A stretch of DNA of 24,102 bases from an uncultured Flavobacteriales bacterium (GCA_937876095.1 CALFIE010000073.1:1-24102); one strand, 5' to 3'; shown: positions 1 to 7,266, numbered from the stretch's first letter. A program made the numbers and translations. The notes: a model not told the origin generated them from the letters alone.

Positions 1-9
1 TACAAAAAA

Positions 10-42
10 GAACCCGTCTGTTTAAAAACAGACGGGTTTTTT
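10..42. terminator. Intrinsic terminator, probably bidirectional
   Basis: The arms AACCCGTCTGTTT (11-23) and AAACAGACGGGTT (26-38) are perfectly complementary. The real loop is probably six to eight bases, since pairing every base would leave a loop of only two. A T run (37-42) follows on the plus strand and an A run (4-9) precedes it, so it can end transcripts from either side. It would stop the leftward amidase transcript and any gene entering from the left edge. Confidence 0.85.
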
Positions 43-92
43 AATAAAAAGAATGTGTTTTTTTCTATTTCTTTCAGATATTTATTTGGCTT

Positions 93-767
93 TTATGGAG
101 TAGATTTCAAATGTAAATCTGCAATTTTTGCTCGAACTTTTTGCATAAAGTCTTTTCCTGGATCTTCTTTCCCTGTGAAATATTTTGAATTGGTTTCTTT
201 CCAAAGAGTTGATTTCCTAAAAACTCCATATTCTTGGTGTCCAATCAAATATTCTATAGAATATTTTTGAACCAAATAGCGGATTAATTGAGCATTGGCT
301 TCTACTTGTTTTTCGGTTAATGGATTTTTGGTGCTGCCAATATTTTCTACACCAATTGCGCAATAATTTAGTCCAATCGTGTGTCTTGCCAACAAATTGG
401 TATCAATTAATTGATAAATAGTTCCGTCTCTATCCACCAAAAAATGTGCTCCTACATTCAGATTGCTTTCTTTTTTATTAAAACTTCTAGCACTTTCTAT
501 GGTTGACTGATTAAAATAATTGAAATTACTCGCAATAGTACCACCATTGGTAAAATGTAGCACAATCATCTTCGGAGAAATGCTTGGTTTATCTTGTATC
601 AAACCGTGACGATCTTTCAGATATTGCAAGCTGAGTTCGGTTCGCTCTTTAGAATAGTTAATCGGCTTTTGTATGATGGTAATTGCTGGTTTTTCGGTGA
701 TTTTTTGGGCCGAAAAAGACACAAAAGTCATTAAAAATAGGCTCAGCAAAATTTTAGAAAAATTCAT
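93..767 (-). CDS. Exported N-acetylmuramoyl-L-alanine amidase (Amidase_2/PGRP fold)
   Basis: A 224-residue zinc amidase expected to cut the bond between N-acetylmuramic acid and the stem peptide of peptidoglycan. Residues 1-20 form a signal peptide ending FSFSA-Q-like (VSFSAQ), so it acts in the periplasm or envelope. Amidase_2 features: VLHFTNGG with H71, AHFLVDRDGTIYQLI (107-121), H129, IGVENIG with E141, IGHQEYG with H177, and a late DPGKDF with D202. H71, H177 and D202 are the likely zinc ligands by family pattern. The end lies about 50 bases from the terminator at the left edge. The DUF1287 gene is 25 bases upstream on the same strand, so they may be cotranscribed. A TATTTTTG element (complement of 783-790) could also give it its own promoter. 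Amidase_2 family is confident; the physiological role (wall recycling, division or attack on other cells) is not visible. Confidence 0.88.
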   Translation of the reverse strand: MNFSKILLSLFLMTFVSFSAQKITEKPAITIIQKPINYSKERTELSLQYLKDRHGLIQDKPSISPKMIVLHFTNGGTIASNFNYFNQSTIESARSFNKKESNLNVGAHFLVDRDGTIYQLIDTNLLARHTIGLNYCAIGVENIGSTKNPLTEKQVEANAQLIRYLVQKYSIEYLIGHQEYGVFRKSTLWKETNSKYFTGKEDPGKDFMQKVRAKIADLHLKSTP

Positions 768-792
768 TAATATCAGTTTTCACAAAAATACA

Positions 793-1374
793 TTATTTTT
801 GGAATTGGTAATGTCCCGTCATTTTGAAACTAAATAAACAATCTTGCATTACTTGTCCTGCTCCTATATTATGCACAATCATATACCTTTTTCCATCGGC
901 AGATTTTCTGTTCACCACCAATCCAATATGTGTAAGTCCGCCATCTAAATCCCAAGTTACGATATCACCTGGTGCAAAATCCTCGGGTTTTGTAGAAATG
1001 GGTTTCACTTTCCCGTATCTCGAAAAAAACACCATCAAATTGGGAACTCTACGGTGATCTATATTAGAATCTGGCGATTTTAATCCCCATTTTTTTGGAT
1101 ATTTTTTGAAATTCTTTACCATATCTTCGTGCACTTCTTTTTGTAGATCGATGCCCAATTTTCGGTAAGCACGAATCACTACATCTGTACAAACACCTTT
1201 GTCTGCAGGTACATCACCATTCGGATATTTCAATTTGAAATAGGTAGGATCATAAGTTACTTGATCTTTGGTCAGTTGTAATGCAGCATTAGATAACTTT
1301 AAATAAAAATTTTGTGCAAAAATAGTTTGAACAACACACAAAAATAGCAGAAGAAAGGTCCATTTTCTAATCAT
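793..1374 (-). CDS. Exported DUF1287 family protein
   Basis: A 193-residue protein with a clear signal peptide (residues 1-20, ending TIFA-Q). The body matches the DUF1287 pattern: YDPTYFKLKYPNGDVP (41-56), DKGVCTDVVIRAYRKLG (59-74) with C62, DHRRVPNL (106-113), PGDIVTWDLDGGLTHIGLVV (135-153) with H149, and VHNIGAG (167-173). The Cys-then-His order and the surrounding motifs resemble the NlpC/P60-type cysteine peptidase fold, so a peptidoglycan-peptide hydrolase is a reasonable inference, but the family has no firmly known reaction. Its place directly upstream of an exported amidase on the same strand supports a cell-wall role. Family assignment is confident; function is inferred. Confidence 0.82.
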   Translation of the reverse strand: MIRKWTFLLLFLCVVQTIFAQNFYLKLSNAALQLTKDQVTYDPTYFKLKYPNGDVPADKGVCTDVVIRAYRKLGIDLQKEVHEDMVKNFKKYPKKWGLKSPDSNIDHRRVPNLMVFFSRYGKVKPISTKPEDFAPGDIVTWDLDGGLTHIGLVVNRKSADGKRYMIVHNIGAGQVMQDCLFSFKMTGHYQFQK

Positions 1375-1460
1375 TGTTTTTTTCTTTAATGAACGAAATT
1401 TTTGCTAAAATATTGAAACAAATTCACAAAAACATACACCCAAAATCACACAATTTTTAT

Positions 1461-1468
1461 TAAATTTG
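1461..1468 (+). promoter_or_regulatory. Candidate -7 element (TAAATTTG) for udk
   Basis: TAAATTTG fits the Bacteroidota -7 consensus TAnnTTTG and lies 14 bases before the udk start. I see no good TTG -33 partner at the expected distance, so this is a motif match only. Confidence 0.35.
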
Positions 1469-1482
1469 TAAAAAATAAGAAT

Positions 1483-2100
1483 ATGCTCGTAATTGGAATT
1501 GCAGGTGGAACCGGATCCGGAAAAACTACCGTTGTCAACAAAATTCTACAACAACTCAATACAGAAGGTGTAAACGTGCTTTCGCAAGACAACTATTATC
1601 ATGATAATCAACATCTTACACTTGCAGAAAGAGAAGTTTTGAATTACGATCATCCGAAATCCATAGATTTTGATTTGCTTCTGAAACACGTGAAAGCACT
1701 TAAACAACAACAATCTATAGAGCAACCTGTTTATTCTTTTGTTACACATTCTAGAACTGGAGATTTAATTACCATAGAACCACGAAATGTACTTATTGTA
1801 GAAGGAATTTTGGTACTTACCAATCCTGAATTACTGAAAGAATTTAATCTGAAAGTATATGTACACGCAGATTCAGACGAGCGATTGATTCGCAGAATCA
1901 AGCGTGATACACAAGAGCGAGGTCGTGATTTAGAAGAAGTGTTGCACCGATATCAAACTACACTGAAACCAATGCATCAGGAATTTATAGAACCTTCTAA
2001 AAATGAGGCAGACCTTATTGTACCGAATATGAAACACAACAATGTAGCAATTGATTTTTTGACCACCGTAATCAATAATTCGCTTAAAAAACCTCATTAG
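1483..2100 (+). CDS. udk: Uridine kinase
   Basis: A 205-residue enzyme of the usual Udk length. It phosphorylates uridine and cytidine to UMP and CMP with ATP or GTP in pyrimidine salvage (cytosol). The P-loop is GIAGGTGSGKTT (residues 5-16). Further family signatures are LSQDNYY (34-40), YDHPKSIDFD (55-64), PVYSFVTHSR (82-91), LIVEGILVL (104-112) and the basic segment around DERLIRRIKRDTQERGRD (residues 132-149). The start leaves only one residue before the first beta strand, normal for the family. It is followed after 39 bases by the DivIC-like gene on the same strand, which is probably cotranscribed. Phosphoribulokinase shares the fold, but the length and motifs are those of Udk. Confidence 0.96.
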   Translation: MLVIGIAGGTGSGKTTVVNKILQQLNTEGVNVLSQDNYYHDNQHLTLAEREVLNYDHPKSIDFDLLLKHVKALKQQQSIEQPVYSFVTHSRTGDLITIEPRNVLIVEGILVLTNPELLKEFNLKVYVHADSDERLIRRIKRDTQERGRDLEEVLHRYQTTLKPMHQEFIEPSKNEADLIVPNMKHNNVAIDFLTTVINNSLKKPH

Positions 2101-2139
2101 TACGATTTTTTAATTAATTTTAATGAAAAATAACCACCA

Positions 2140-2499
2140 ATGAAAGAACTAATCAAAGAAATTTCTCCCGAATCCAAATCCATGAAATTCCTTCGGAAAT
2201 ATGTATTGAATAAATACTTTATTACCGTTTTTTTGTTTTTAATTTGGATGATATTTTTTGATAATACCTCATTTTTAGTTATCAATGAACTGAATAACGA
2301 CATCAATAAATCTGAATCACAATTGGCTTATTACAAAGCAGAATACAAGAAAAATGATGCTTTTTATAAAAAATTGATGAACAACAAAAACGAAAAAGAA
2401 AAATTCGCCCGAGAAAATTATTTTATGAAAAAACCCAATGAAGAAATCTTCATTTTGGTTGCAGATAGTACTGGTATTAAAGAAACAAATAAAAAATAG
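2140..2499 (+). CDS. DivIC/FtsB-like septum formation initiator
   Basis: A 119-residue bitopic membrane protein. A short cytosolic N-terminus (1-25) is followed by one membrane segment (about 26-40, FITVFLFLIWMIFF), a polar coiled-coil-like stretch (about 48-82), and the C-terminal signature EKFARENYFMKKPNEEIFIL (86-105) typical of the DivIC/FtsB family. These proteins link the FtsL/FtsQ part of the divisome to septal wall synthesis. An internal ATG at residue 15 (MKFLRKY) is an alternative start; I kept the longer form. It lies between udk and the mutase gene on the same strand. Family is confident; a choice between FtsB and DivIC names is not. Confidence 0.85.
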   Translation: MKELIKEISPESKSMKFLRKYVLNKYFITVFLFLIWMIFFDNTSFLVINELNNDINKSESQLAYYKAEYKKNDAFYKKLMNNKNEKEKFARENYFMKKPNEEIFILVADSTGIKETNKK

Positions 2500-2542
2500 G
2501 AACACCGATCTTTGCGTGTTCAAAAAAAAAATAAAAACCAAT

Positions 2543-3706
2543 ATGTTCCAAAAAGTAAGTCTCCAAGATTGGGAAAATCTGGTAAAAAAACAATTGAAAG
2601 TAGAGGATATTTATTCGATTTTAACCAAAGAAAATTTAGAAGAAATCACTGTAAAACCATATTACGACAATGTTGCAAAGCCGTTAAAAAATCTACCGAA
2701 AGTAGAAGAAAGCACACAATTGGTTGCTAAATATTATGATGGAGCCGAAGAAAATGTGTATGCATTTCTTTTAGAAAACAATGTTGAAAATTTGGTGGAC
2801 AAAAGCATTTATGTTGCCAATAAAGATTTGGCAGAACATATTGCAAGCAACGAAAGCAATAAATATTACTCTTTAATTGATGTTTTTTCTGAAAATTCTG
2901 CAAGCATCAATGAGCAACTAGCGAAAGAACTTTTGGCAAAAAATTTTGAAAGAAATATCTGTGTTGATGTCGCATTGTACCAAAATGCAGGTGCAAATTT
3001 CATTCAACAAATTGCATTTGCATTGGCAAAAACCAAAGAATTAACGGAAATTTTCGGAGCTGAAATTTTGAAAAAATTGGTTTTCAGAATTGCAGTTGGT
3101 AGCAATTTTTTCTTTGAAATGGCTAAAATTCGTGCCTTGAAACTTGCTGTTAATCAATTATCTAAAGAATTTGGTATAGACGAAGTTCCGTATATTTTTG
3201 CAGAAACTTCGTTCCGAAACAAAGCCAAAAACGATGAAGAAAATAACCTAATTCGTTCAACTTTGGAACTTGCATCTGCAATGATTGCAGGTAGCGACGC
3301 TGTTTTCAGTAACGATTATAAACTGGAAAATCCAACTTCACTTTCCGAAGAAATTTCTTTTAAACAGCAAATTGTTTTGGCGTACGAAAGCATCATTAAT
3401 GTTTTTGAAGATGCATCAAACGGAAGTTATTATGTGGAAGATCTCACGCAACAATTTGCAGCAAAATCATGGCAAAAATTCCTTGAAATAGAAGAAACAG
3501 GTGGTTTTCTAGAAAATTTGAAATCAGGAAAAATCCAAAAAGAAATCTATGACCGTGCTGTTGCTGAACAGAATTGGGTTGCAGAAGGTAAAATAAAATT
3601 GATAGGTGTAAATCTTTACCCAAAATTAGTAGCGAAGAAATCTGCATCCGAACTTTATGATATTTCTATAATAAAATCAGTAAGATTGGCTGAAATGTTT
3701 GAGTGA
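2543..3706 (+). CDS. mutA: Methylmalonyl-CoA mutase, small (beta) subunit
   Basis: A 387-residue protein matching the barrel domain of the non-catalytic small subunit of methylmalonyl-CoA mutase. With the B12-binding large subunit, this enzyme interconverts succinyl-CoA and R-methylmalonyl-CoA in propionate metabolism. Recognisable parts are SLQDWENLVKKQLK (6-19), VDVALYQNAGANFIQQIAFA (141-160), RIAVGSNFFFEMAKIRALK (182-200) and ETSFRNKAKNDEENNLIRS (221-239). The open frame extends upstream to 2438, overlapping the DivIC-like gene. I chose the ATG at 2543 because FQKVSLQDW is the usual family beginning and the extra 35 residues look like readthrough. There is no C-terminal B12 domain, and the protein stops right after RLAEMFE, near the end of the barrel. 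The large-subunit gene, normally next, is absent: a repeat-bearing region follows instead. Confidence 0.87.
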   Translation: MFQKVSLQDWENLVKKQLKVEDIYSILTKENLEEITVKPYYDNVAKPLKNLPKVEESTQLVAKYYDGAEENVYAFLLENNVENLVDKSIYVANKDLAEHIASNESNKYYSLIDVFSENSASINEQLAKELLAKNFERNICVDVALYQNAGANFIQQIAFALAKTKELTEIFGAEILKKLVFRIAVGSNFFFEMAKIRALKLAVNQLSKEFGIDEVPYIFAETSFRNKAKNDEENNLIRSTLELASAMIAGSDAVFSNDYKLENPTSLSEEISFKQQIVLAYESIINVFEDASNGSYYVEDLTQQFAAKSWQKFLEIEETGGFLENLKSGKIQKEIYDRAVAEQNWVAEGKIKLIGVNLYPKLVAKKSASELYDISIIKSVRLAEMFE

Positions 3707-3712
3707 TTTTTG

Positions 3713-3806
3713 GCTGGAAGTTAGAAGAATGAAGATGGAAGTTTTATTTTCCATAAAAAATCACGGTTTGTAATTGCGAGAAGCGAAGAACAAACGACAA
3801 AGCAAA
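3713..3806. repeat. Intergenic repeat debris (GGAAG-type run plus partial ATTGCGAG repeat)
   Basis: Just after the mutase stop there is a low-complexity run (about 3713-3745) in which GGAAG, AGAAG and TGAAG words recur every 6 to 8 bases. It is followed by ATTGCGAGAAGCGAAGAACA (starting at 3773), which resembles the left arm of the palindromic repeat at 4259-4339 (ATTGCGAGAAGCGAGGAATG). No right arm is nearby, so this is a half copy or a decayed copy. Confidence 0.6.
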
Positions 3807-3821
3807 CTAAATTATTAAATT

Positions 3822-4220
3822 ATGAAAAATAAAATATATTTATTACTACTTTTTCTTTTTTCTTGTACTCATTTTTCGCAAGAAATTTCAAAAGAAAATA
3901 TACAAGGAACTTGGAATGTAGTTGAAACTGTTGGTAAATTTCCCGATAAATCTTTGCAAAAAAGTTTTCAAAATGCAATATTCATTTTTTCTCCAAACAA
4001 TAATTTTGAACTTAAAACAAATTCTAAAGGCAAGTTATTTTCAGAAATAAATGCAATGACAAAAAATACGAAATGGATAATTTCCGATCAAAACTTAAAT
4101 GAAATTAGAATAGGAAACAAAAAAGATAAATATTCCATTATGAGTATTCAAGTTTCTTTATCTAAAAAATTGTTTTATCTTAAAGAAACCGGAATTGTTT
4201 TAAAAGTTGAAAAAAAATAA
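3822..4220 (+). CDS. Small predicted lipoprotein, lipocalin-like
   Basis: A 132-residue protein with a hydrophobic N-terminus and a lipobox-like LFLFSC (10-15), so C15 may be lipidated, although an alternative cut near HFSQ is possible. The mature part begins ENIQGTWNVVETVG (25-38), the G-T-W pattern that opens the first strand of lipocalin-like domains. Alternating hydrophobic and polar strands follow (FIFSPNNNFELKT, TKWIISDQNLNEIRIG, LFYLKETGIVLKV). Many Bacteroidota carry such small lipoproteins of unknown role. It sits between two blocks of intergenic repeats, on the same strand as its neighbours, and may be a recent local insertion. No function is assigned; lipocalin-like fold is a moderate inference. 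Confidence 0.65.
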   Translation: MKNKIYLLLLFLFSCTHFSQEISKENIQGTWNVVETVGKFPDKSLQKSFQNAIFIFSPNNNFELKTNSKGKLFSEINAMTKNTKWIISDQNLNEIRIGNKKDKYSIMSIQVSLSKKLFYLKETGIVLKVEKK

Positions 4221-4258
4221 ATCATATTTTATTTATTAGAAAATAGTCATTCAATTTT

Positions 4259-4339
4259 GTCATTGCGAGAAGCGAGGAATGAAGCAATCTCATCATTTTT
4301 TTGGATTGCTTCACTACACTTTGTTTCGTTCGCAATGAC
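4259..4339. repeat. Palindromic intergenic repeat (imperfect hairpin)
   Basis: The outer arms GTCATTGCG (4259-4267) and CGCAATGAC (4331-4339) are perfectly complementary, as are the inner arms GAAGCAATC (4281-4289) and GATTGCTTC (4304-4312) with a 14-base loop. The segments between the arms are only loosely paired. The overall plan, with ATTGCGAG at one end and CGCAATGAC at the other, is that of a mobile or REP-like palindrome I recall from Flavobacteriia genomes. It carries no open frame of its own. Confidence 0.8.
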
Positions 4340-4349
4340 GGACACGTGT

Positions 4350-4386
4350 TATTGCGAGGAGGAGCAAGGCAACGACGAAACAATTT
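4350..4386. repeat. Second partial copy of the ATTGCGAG repeat
   Basis: ATTGCGAGGAGGAGCAAGGC (from 4351) followed by AACGACGAAACAAT resembles the left arm of the palindrome ending 11 bases earlier, but has no matching right arm. Together with the copy near 3773 this makes three related units in about 600 bases, all between the mutase gene and the membrane-protein gene. Confidence 0.6.
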
Positions 4387-4447
4387 GTTGAAATATAGAT
4401 CAAAATATTATATTTTTTTGTCATTAAGTTAAAAACTAAATACTTAT

Positions 4448-4891
4448 ATGAAATATTTTCCAATTCATATTATCATCAAAGATTGTTCTTATTTGTTTTT
4501 TTATTTTTTAATTATGAAATTTAATTTGACAAATGAAACATTTTCACCTTCAATGATAAGTAATTTTCCCGGAGCAACAAAGATTACTTTTTCTGATATT
4601 ATACTTGGAAGTTTTCTTTATAGTTTTGCAGCGATGGCTTTTAGTTTGGTTTTTTATTTTCCAATATATTGGATATTAAAAAAAACTTTAAATAATAAAA
4701 ACTTCAGATTAATTTTCACGGGTTTTGTTTTAACTTCATCAACACCTTTATTATATATTTTTTTTAATGGTTATGATGAGCATTTAAAACATTTATATAT
4801 TGCAGAAATAATTTCTTGGATCTTAACTTTTGTAATTTCAATATTATTTTATTTTGTAGTGAACAATACTAATCAACAAAAACATTTGTGA
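4448..4891 (+). CDS. Small integral membrane protein of unknown function
   Basis: A 147-residue protein that I do not recognise. It has about four hydrophobic spans: residues 6-23, 50-77 (IILGSFLYSFAAMAFSLVFY begins it), 85-108, and 117-141 (ISWILTFVISILFYFVV). A polar loop (24-49) containing NETFSPSMISNFPG lies between the first two, and the C-terminus is short and polar (NNTNQQKHL). Base composition is even more AT-rich than in neighbouring genes. The start used is the first ATG of the frame; an ATG at residue 23 (MKFNLTNE) would drop the first span. It lies 19 bases upstream of the DUF1801 gene and just after the repeat region. No function can be given. Confidence 0.6.
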   Translation: MKYFPIHIIIKDCSYLFFYFLIMKFNLTNETFSPSMISNFPGATKITFSDIILGSFLYSFAAMAFSLVFYFPIYWILKKTLNNKNFRLIFTGFVLTSSTPLLYIFFNGYDEHLKHLYIAEIISWILTFVISILFYFVVNNTNQQKHL

Positions 4892-4910
4892 ATTTTGTTT
4901 AACCTTAAAA

Positions 4911-5321
4911 ATGAAACGCCCAAAACTCCAAAATATTACTGAATTGTACGATATTCTTCCCGATGAAGAATTACTAATGGTAGATGTTTTGAGGCAGTTT
5001 GTAAAGAAAAATCTACCCGAAAATCATACCGAAAAATTAGCTTACAACGTCCCATTTTTCTACGGAAATAGAAGAATCTGTCTAATTTGGCCATCAACAA
5101 TTCCTTTTGGTGGAATTAAGAAAGGGGTTTTGTTCGGTTTCTGTTACGGTAATCTTTTGAAAGACGAAGAACACTACCTAAAACACGGCACCAACAAACA
5201 GGTTTTCTACAAAATTTATGGTTCTATAGACGAAATAGATTTTATCTCTTTAGAGAAATTATTGAACGAGGCAGTAACTCTAGACCAAAATTTTAATAAA
5301 AAAAAATTTGAGAAGAAATAA
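4911..5321 (+). CDS. DUF1801 domain protein
   Basis: A 136-residue cytosolic protein with the DUF1801 (YdhG-like) pattern: an N-terminal helix (LPDEELLMVDVLRQFV, 16-31), then EKLAYNVPFFYGNRRICLIW (41-60), a PFGGIKKGVLFGFCYG strand pair (65-80), a GTNKQVFYKIYGS segment (93-105), and a final helix with LEKLLNEAV (114-122). Members have a small alpha/beta fold and no established biochemical role. It ends 11 bases before the 3' end of mnmD, which converges on it, with no obvious hairpin between. Family assignment is reasonably sure; function is unknown. Confidence 0.75.
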   Translation: MKRPKLQNITELYDILPDEELLMVDVLRQFVKKNLPENHTEKLAYNVPFFYGNRRICLIWPSTIPFGGIKKGVLFGFCYGNLLKDEEHYLKHGTNKQVFYKIYGSIDEIDFISLEKLLNEAVTLDQNFNKKKFEKK

Positions 5322-5332
5322 AATTGGTATCG

Positions 5333-6022
5333 TTACAAACTCGGTTTTTTATCTTTCCAAGCGTTGATCATTTCCCGTTTTCCAGGTGGTCCCGGAACTT
5401 TTTCCACCAAAAAATTCAAGTCTTGTAGAATTCTTTTTACACTGCCTTTTGCTGAATAAGTGGTGAGCAAACCTTCGGTTGACATTTTCTCTGAAACCAT
5501 TTCAAATAGTGGTTTCTCCCACAAATCAGGTTGTACTTTTGAGGCAAAACAATCATAATAAACCAGATTGATTTTTGGTAAATCTAGATTTTTTAGTTCA
5601 AAAAAATCACAATTAATTTTCGTTAAAAAGAAATTTGGAACAATTTCGGTGGAAACTCCCCAATCAATTTCATGTATTTTTTCAAAAATTTCTTTGATGT
5701 TTTTTGAATTAAAAAACTGAAAATATGATAATTCTGCAACTTCTTTAACAATTACGGGATATTTATCAATTGAGAAATATTGAACAATATGATTTTTATC
5801 AGTTTTTAAATATTCATTAATTGTTGCTAAAAAGTTCAAACCTGTACCAAAACCAAGTTCTAAAATATTAATTTCGCAATTTTTTAATCTTTTTAATCCA
5901 TTATTCACAAATACATGTTCCGCTTCTTGTACAGCACCATGTATAGAATGATACGTTTCATCTAAATACTTGATATACAATGTTTTACTACCATCTTCAG
6001 TTGTGATTATTGTTCTTTTCAA
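5333..6022 (-). CDS. mnmD: tRNA 5-methylaminomethyl-2-thiouridine methyltransferase, MnmD
   Basis: A 229-residue SAM-dependent methyltransferase. MnmD performs the final methylation that makes mnm5(s2)U at the wobble position 34 of some tRNAs; in enterobacteria it is the N-terminal half of the MnmC fusion, and here it stands alone. Evidence: the family opening YLDETYHSIHGAVQEAEHVF (residues 19-38), SAM motif I ILELGFGTGLNFLAT (53-67), the catalytic-region YYDCFASKVQPDLW (155-168), and the C-terminal YSAKGSVKR...VPGPPGKREM pattern. It is transcribed towards the DUF1801 gene and divergent from ilvE. A TAAATTTG element (complement of 6034-6041) sits 11 bases upstream of its start. No MnmC2 oxidase half is present, which is usual outside Gammaproteobacteria. 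Confidence 0.92.
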   Translation of the reverse strand: MKRTIITTEDGSKTLYIKYLDETYHSIHGAVQEAEHVFVNNGLKRLKNCEINILELGFGTGLNFLATINEYLKTDKNHIVQYFSIDKYPVIVKEVAELSYFQFFNSKNIKEIFEKIHEIDWGVSTEIVPNFFLTKINCDFFELKNLDLPKINLVYYDCFASKVQPDLWEKPLFEMVSEKMSTEGLLTTYSAKGSVKRILQDLNFLVEKVPGPPGKREMINAWKDKKPSL

Positions 6023-6072
6023 TGTTTTTTTTTCAAATTTATGTTAAATTTTTTAATTTTAGAAAATTATTA

Positions 6073-6080
6073 TATATTTG
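6073..6080 (+). promoter_or_regulatory. Candidate -7 element (TATATTTG) for ilvE
   Basis: TATATTTG fits TAnnTTTG and lies 25 bases upstream of the ilvE ATG, in the 83-base divergent gap with mnmD. No convincing TTG -33 partner is visible, so confidence is modest. Confidence 0.4.
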
Positions 6081-6105
6081 TAGAATACCATTCAAAATTT
6101 AAAAA

Positions 6106-7179
6106 ATGATAATTAAAAAATCTGCAAACCCAAAAATTTCAAGTTTTGATCCAAACGATTTTTCATTTGGCAATACTTTCATAGATCACATGATTATTTG
6201 TGAATATGCAGACGGAAAATGGGGAGAAGTACAACTTATTCCTTATGGTCCACTTCCTTTTTCACCAGCAATGATGGGAATTAACTACGGACAAGCATGT
6301 TTTGAAGGTATGAAAGCTTATAAAGATAAAGATGGTGAAGTATTTCTTTTCAGAGCAGAGAAAAATTTTGAAAGAATTAACAAATCTGCAAATCGTCTTG
6401 CAATGCCAGAAATTACCAAAGAAATGTTCATAGATGGATTAAAAGCTTTGGTAGATTTGGATCGTGATTGGATTCCTCAAGGTGATGGAATGTCGTTGTA
6501 TCTTCGTCCACTAATTTTTGCAACAGAAGAAGCACTGAAAGCCAGAATTTCTGATCGATATATGTTTGCAATAGTTGCGACTCCAGCAAAAAATTATTAT
6601 ACAGCTCCTGTTTCAGTAAAAATTTCTGATTACTATTCTAGAGCAGCAAATGGTGGAGTTGGTTTCGCAAAAGCTGCCGGAAATTATGCAGCATCTTTTT
6701 ATCCAACCAAAATGGCAATCGAAGAAGGTTTTGAGCAAATTATTTGGACAGATGATAGTACCCACGAATTTTTTGAAGAAAGTGGTACTATGAACGTTTT
6801 TGTAAGAATAAATGATACCATATATACACCACCAACATCTGACAAAATTTTAGATGGTGTAACCAGAGATAGTTTCTTGCATTTGGCAAAAAAACGTGGT
6901 ATAGAAGTGAAAATTGAACCAATTTCTGTAAAATCGGTTTTAGAAGCGCACCAAAACGGAACACTAAAAGAAGTTTGGGGAGTTGGTACAGCTGTAGTTA
7001 CCAGTGTTTTTCAAGCGTTAGGTTACAAAGATGAAAAATATGAATTACCAGTATTAAGCGATGAGGATAGTTTTGCAATTACCTTGCAAAAAGATTTGGT
7101 AAATATTCAAACTAATCAATCCGAAGATCCTTTCGGATGGAGAATTTTGGTGGAAAAAAATATTTTAGAAAGAGCTTAA
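6106..7179 (+). CDS. ilvE: Branched-chain amino acid aminotransferase
   Basis: A 357-residue fold-type IV PLP enzyme of the larger BCAT (mitochondrial-like) subgroup. It transfers the amino group between leucine, isoleucine or valine and 2-oxoglutarate, the last step of branched-chain synthesis or the first of breakdown. Signatures: GINYGQACFEGMKAY (58-72), LYLRPLIFAT (131-140), the PLP lysine K189 in GGVGFAKAAGNYAASF (183-198), QIIWTD (211-216), FFEESGTMNVF (222-232) and WGVGTAVVTS (291-300). The ATG at 6106 gives the family N-terminus with about 25 residues before the first strand (IDHMI). A strong terminator (7199-7225) ends the transcript, so it is a single-gene unit, divergent from mnmD. 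Confidence 0.95.
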   Translation: MIIKKSANPKISSFDPNDFSFGNTFIDHMIICEYADGKWGEVQLIPYGPLPFSPAMMGINYGQACFEGMKAYKDKDGEVFLFRAEKNFERINKSANRLAMPEITKEMFIDGLKALVDLDRDWIPQGDGMSLYLRPLIFATEEALKARISDRYMFAIVATPAKNYYTAPVSVKISDYYSRAANGGVGFAKAAGNYAASFYPTKMAIEEGFEQIIWTDDSTHEFFEESGTMNVFVRINDTIYTPPTSDKILDGVTRDSFLHLAKKRGIEVKIEPISVKSVLEAHQNGTLKEVWGVGTAVVTSVFQALGYKDEKYELPVLSDEDSFAITLQKDLVNIQTNQSEDPFGWRILVEKNILERA

Positions 7180-7198
7180 TTTTTTAATAAAAATATGT

Positions 7199-7225
7199 AG
7201 TCGGGACACAATCCCGACTTTTTTT
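7199..7225 (+). terminator. Intrinsic terminator of ilvE
   Basis: The stem AGTCGGGA (7199-7206) / TCCCGACT (7212-7219) has a five-base loop (CACAA) and runs into a T tract to 7225. It starts 20 bases after the ilvE stop codon. Confidence 0.9.
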
Positions 7226-7266
7226 GTTTCAAAATTTGTGCAAAATGCGTACATTCGCAATCGCTT

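Noticed and set aside
2438..2542. N-terminal extension of the mutase small subunit
   Set aside because: It overlaps the DivIC-like gene in another frame and encodes a Lys-rich segment unlike the family. The ATG at 2543 gives the normal N-terminus.
4259..4386. CRISPR array
   Set aside because: There are only one full palindrome and one half copy with no regular spacers, and no cas gene is in the window.
7199..7260. Riboswitch upstream of gldI
   Set aside because: The only strong structure is the hairpin with a T run directly behind ilvE, which is explained as a terminator; no conserved aptamer pattern is seen.
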